64,000 nucleotides of DNA from Closterium sp. Naga37s-1 (lineage: Eukaryota > Streptophyta > Zygnematophyceae > Desmidiales > Closteriaceae): contig CANJKZ010000080.1 of assembly GCA_947471745.1 (NCBI GenBank), forward strand, positions 3,313,001-3,377,000, given 5' to 3'. Of this stretch, positions 63,337 to 64,000 are shown one piece after another. How positions within the stretch are numbered: position 1 is the first letter of the stretch; the number at the start of each line of letters is the position of its first letter. The notes under the pieces are model-generated. The model was not told the origin of the DNA, searched no databases, and saw only the letters and a program-made list of their open reading frames with translations. Position numbers and translations under genes: made by a program.

Positions 63337-64000
63337 ATGGCGTCTTTTGAAGAAGCGAAGGAGATGCAGAGCAGCACGAGAGCCGGCGAGGTTCAGGCGT
63401 TCGTGGGGTCGATCGTTGTCATCGTGTCGTGCTGTAAGTCGACTTTCATTCGACTTTTGAGTCAATTAGATTTTTGAGTCGGCTAAAAATTCAGGCGTTC
63501 GTGGGGTCGATCGTTGTCATCGTTTCTTGCTGTGAGTGAACCATGCGTCGTACCCGTTACCTCCGTCATTTTCTTTCTCTGAGCCGCCTCATGAGCTGAC
63601 TTATATTTACTTCTCAAACCAGCCCTCTCGCTTATCTCTCAGCAGCCGTCTCGTCGCAGTCGTGTGGTGAAGGCTGACTTTCGCAGATGTCTTTAAATTG
63701 ACTCTCGCAAACTTTTGTCTGAGTGTTCCGCTGGGGCATCTGATCGTGATAAAGTTCGTTATTCCATATGTTTAGGCAAAGCCTCTAAGTGCTTCCTGTT
63801 TCCATCACCCCTGCATGTGTGCAGGCATTTACCTCGTGTGGGCCTATGTTCCAAACAGCGTTCTTCTCTCTATTGGCTTGTCATACTATCCCTCAAAGTA
63901 AGCCTTTTCGGGTCGAACCGTACTTCTTTTATTTATCCTCTACGGTTCACTCTTGTTGTCTTTCGTGTGTTCGGATTGCGTTTGTTTCCTCTAGTCCTGT
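63337..64000 (+). CDS. PIGP: PIG-P, subunit of the GPI N-acetylglucosaminyl transferase, 5' part
   Basis: PIG-P is a small subunit of the ER enzyme that transfers GlcNAc to phosphatidylinositol, the first step of GPI anchor synthesis. Exon 1 (63337-63433) encodes MASFEEAKEMQSSTRAGEVQ and AFVGSIVVIVSC, the start of the first membrane helix. Exon 2 (63825-63897) continues IYLVWAYVPNSVLLSIGLSY and YPSK. The phrase YLVWA(Y/F).P...L.S.G.(S/T)Y(Y/W)P.K is the hallmark of the family. Introns are GT-AG with phases 1 and 2. The rest of the gene lies beyond the window edge. Start: the only ATG in frame, with a short hydrophilic N-terminus as usual. Confidence 0.9.
63392..63533 (+). repeat. Duplicated end of PIG-P exon 1 with palindromes between the copies
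   Basis: A 44-bp segment containing AFVGSIVVIVSC and the donor (63392-63435) is repeated at 63490-63533 with a few changes and its own GTGAGT. Between them lie two TTTTGAGTC-type half palindromes (63446-63487). Confidence 0.88.

Noticed and set aside
1-64000. tRNA, rRNA or other structural RNA genes
   Set aside because: None were found by eye. Initiator-Met-like sequences are only the primer sites of the LTR elements. A covariance-model search would be decisive.

Overview
The window looks like nuclear DNA of a green plant lineage, most likely a streptophyte alga. This is inference. The evidence is GC-rich, intron-rich genes with GT-AG introns, Ty1/copia elements primed by an initiator-Met tRNA type site, a SAC3/GANP gene closest to the plant SAC3B form, and a GAF-PAS hybrid histidine kinase of the kind known from mosses and charophytes. 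No organellar or bacterial signature was seen.

Layout. Positions 1-9649 hold the 3' nine tenths of a short-LTR copia element, itself hit by a non-autonomous relative (6687-9270, target duplication CTCAC). Positions 9650-14571 are decayed repeat DNA with no gene I can support. Positions 14572-20365 are a second copia on the minus strand (296-bp LTRs, target duplication CTTCT). Positions 20926-40383 are one minus-strand gene in 21 exons encoding a 1,577-residue hybrid histidine kinase (GAF, two PAS, HisKA, HATPase, degenerate receiver, true receiver). Positions 42793-55427 are a second minus-strand gene in 7 phase-0 exons. It joins a VHL beta domain to an HEFAH metallopeptidase domain, and a third, very young copia (45607-52761, target duplication AACTT) sits in its third intron. 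Positions 58844 to about 62168 hold a SAC3/GANP-like gene (minus). At 63337 a PIG-P gene (GPI anchor synthesis) begins on the plus strand and runs off the window.

The exon models were built by hand from splice signals and conserved motifs. For the kinase, all 21 exon lengths sum to an exact multiple of three with matching intron phases. For the VHL-peptidase gene, every exon is itself a multiple of three. That agreement is the main support for both models.

The most unusual property is shared by all four host genes: introns are full of partial copies of the neighbouring exon, usually its edge with the splice site. In several places the copied unit has become a minisatellite carrying a splice donor. 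One such array repeats the receiver phospho-acceptor motif of the kinase in frame about 19 times. Another repeats the H-box. A family of short palindromes with arms TTTTGAG/CTCAAAA and a self-complementary 4-bp core recurs across the window. At seven loci the palindrome lies exactly between direct repeats of about 20 to 65 bp, one of them a duplicated PIG-P exon end. This suggests one process that makes duplications and leaves palindromes between them.
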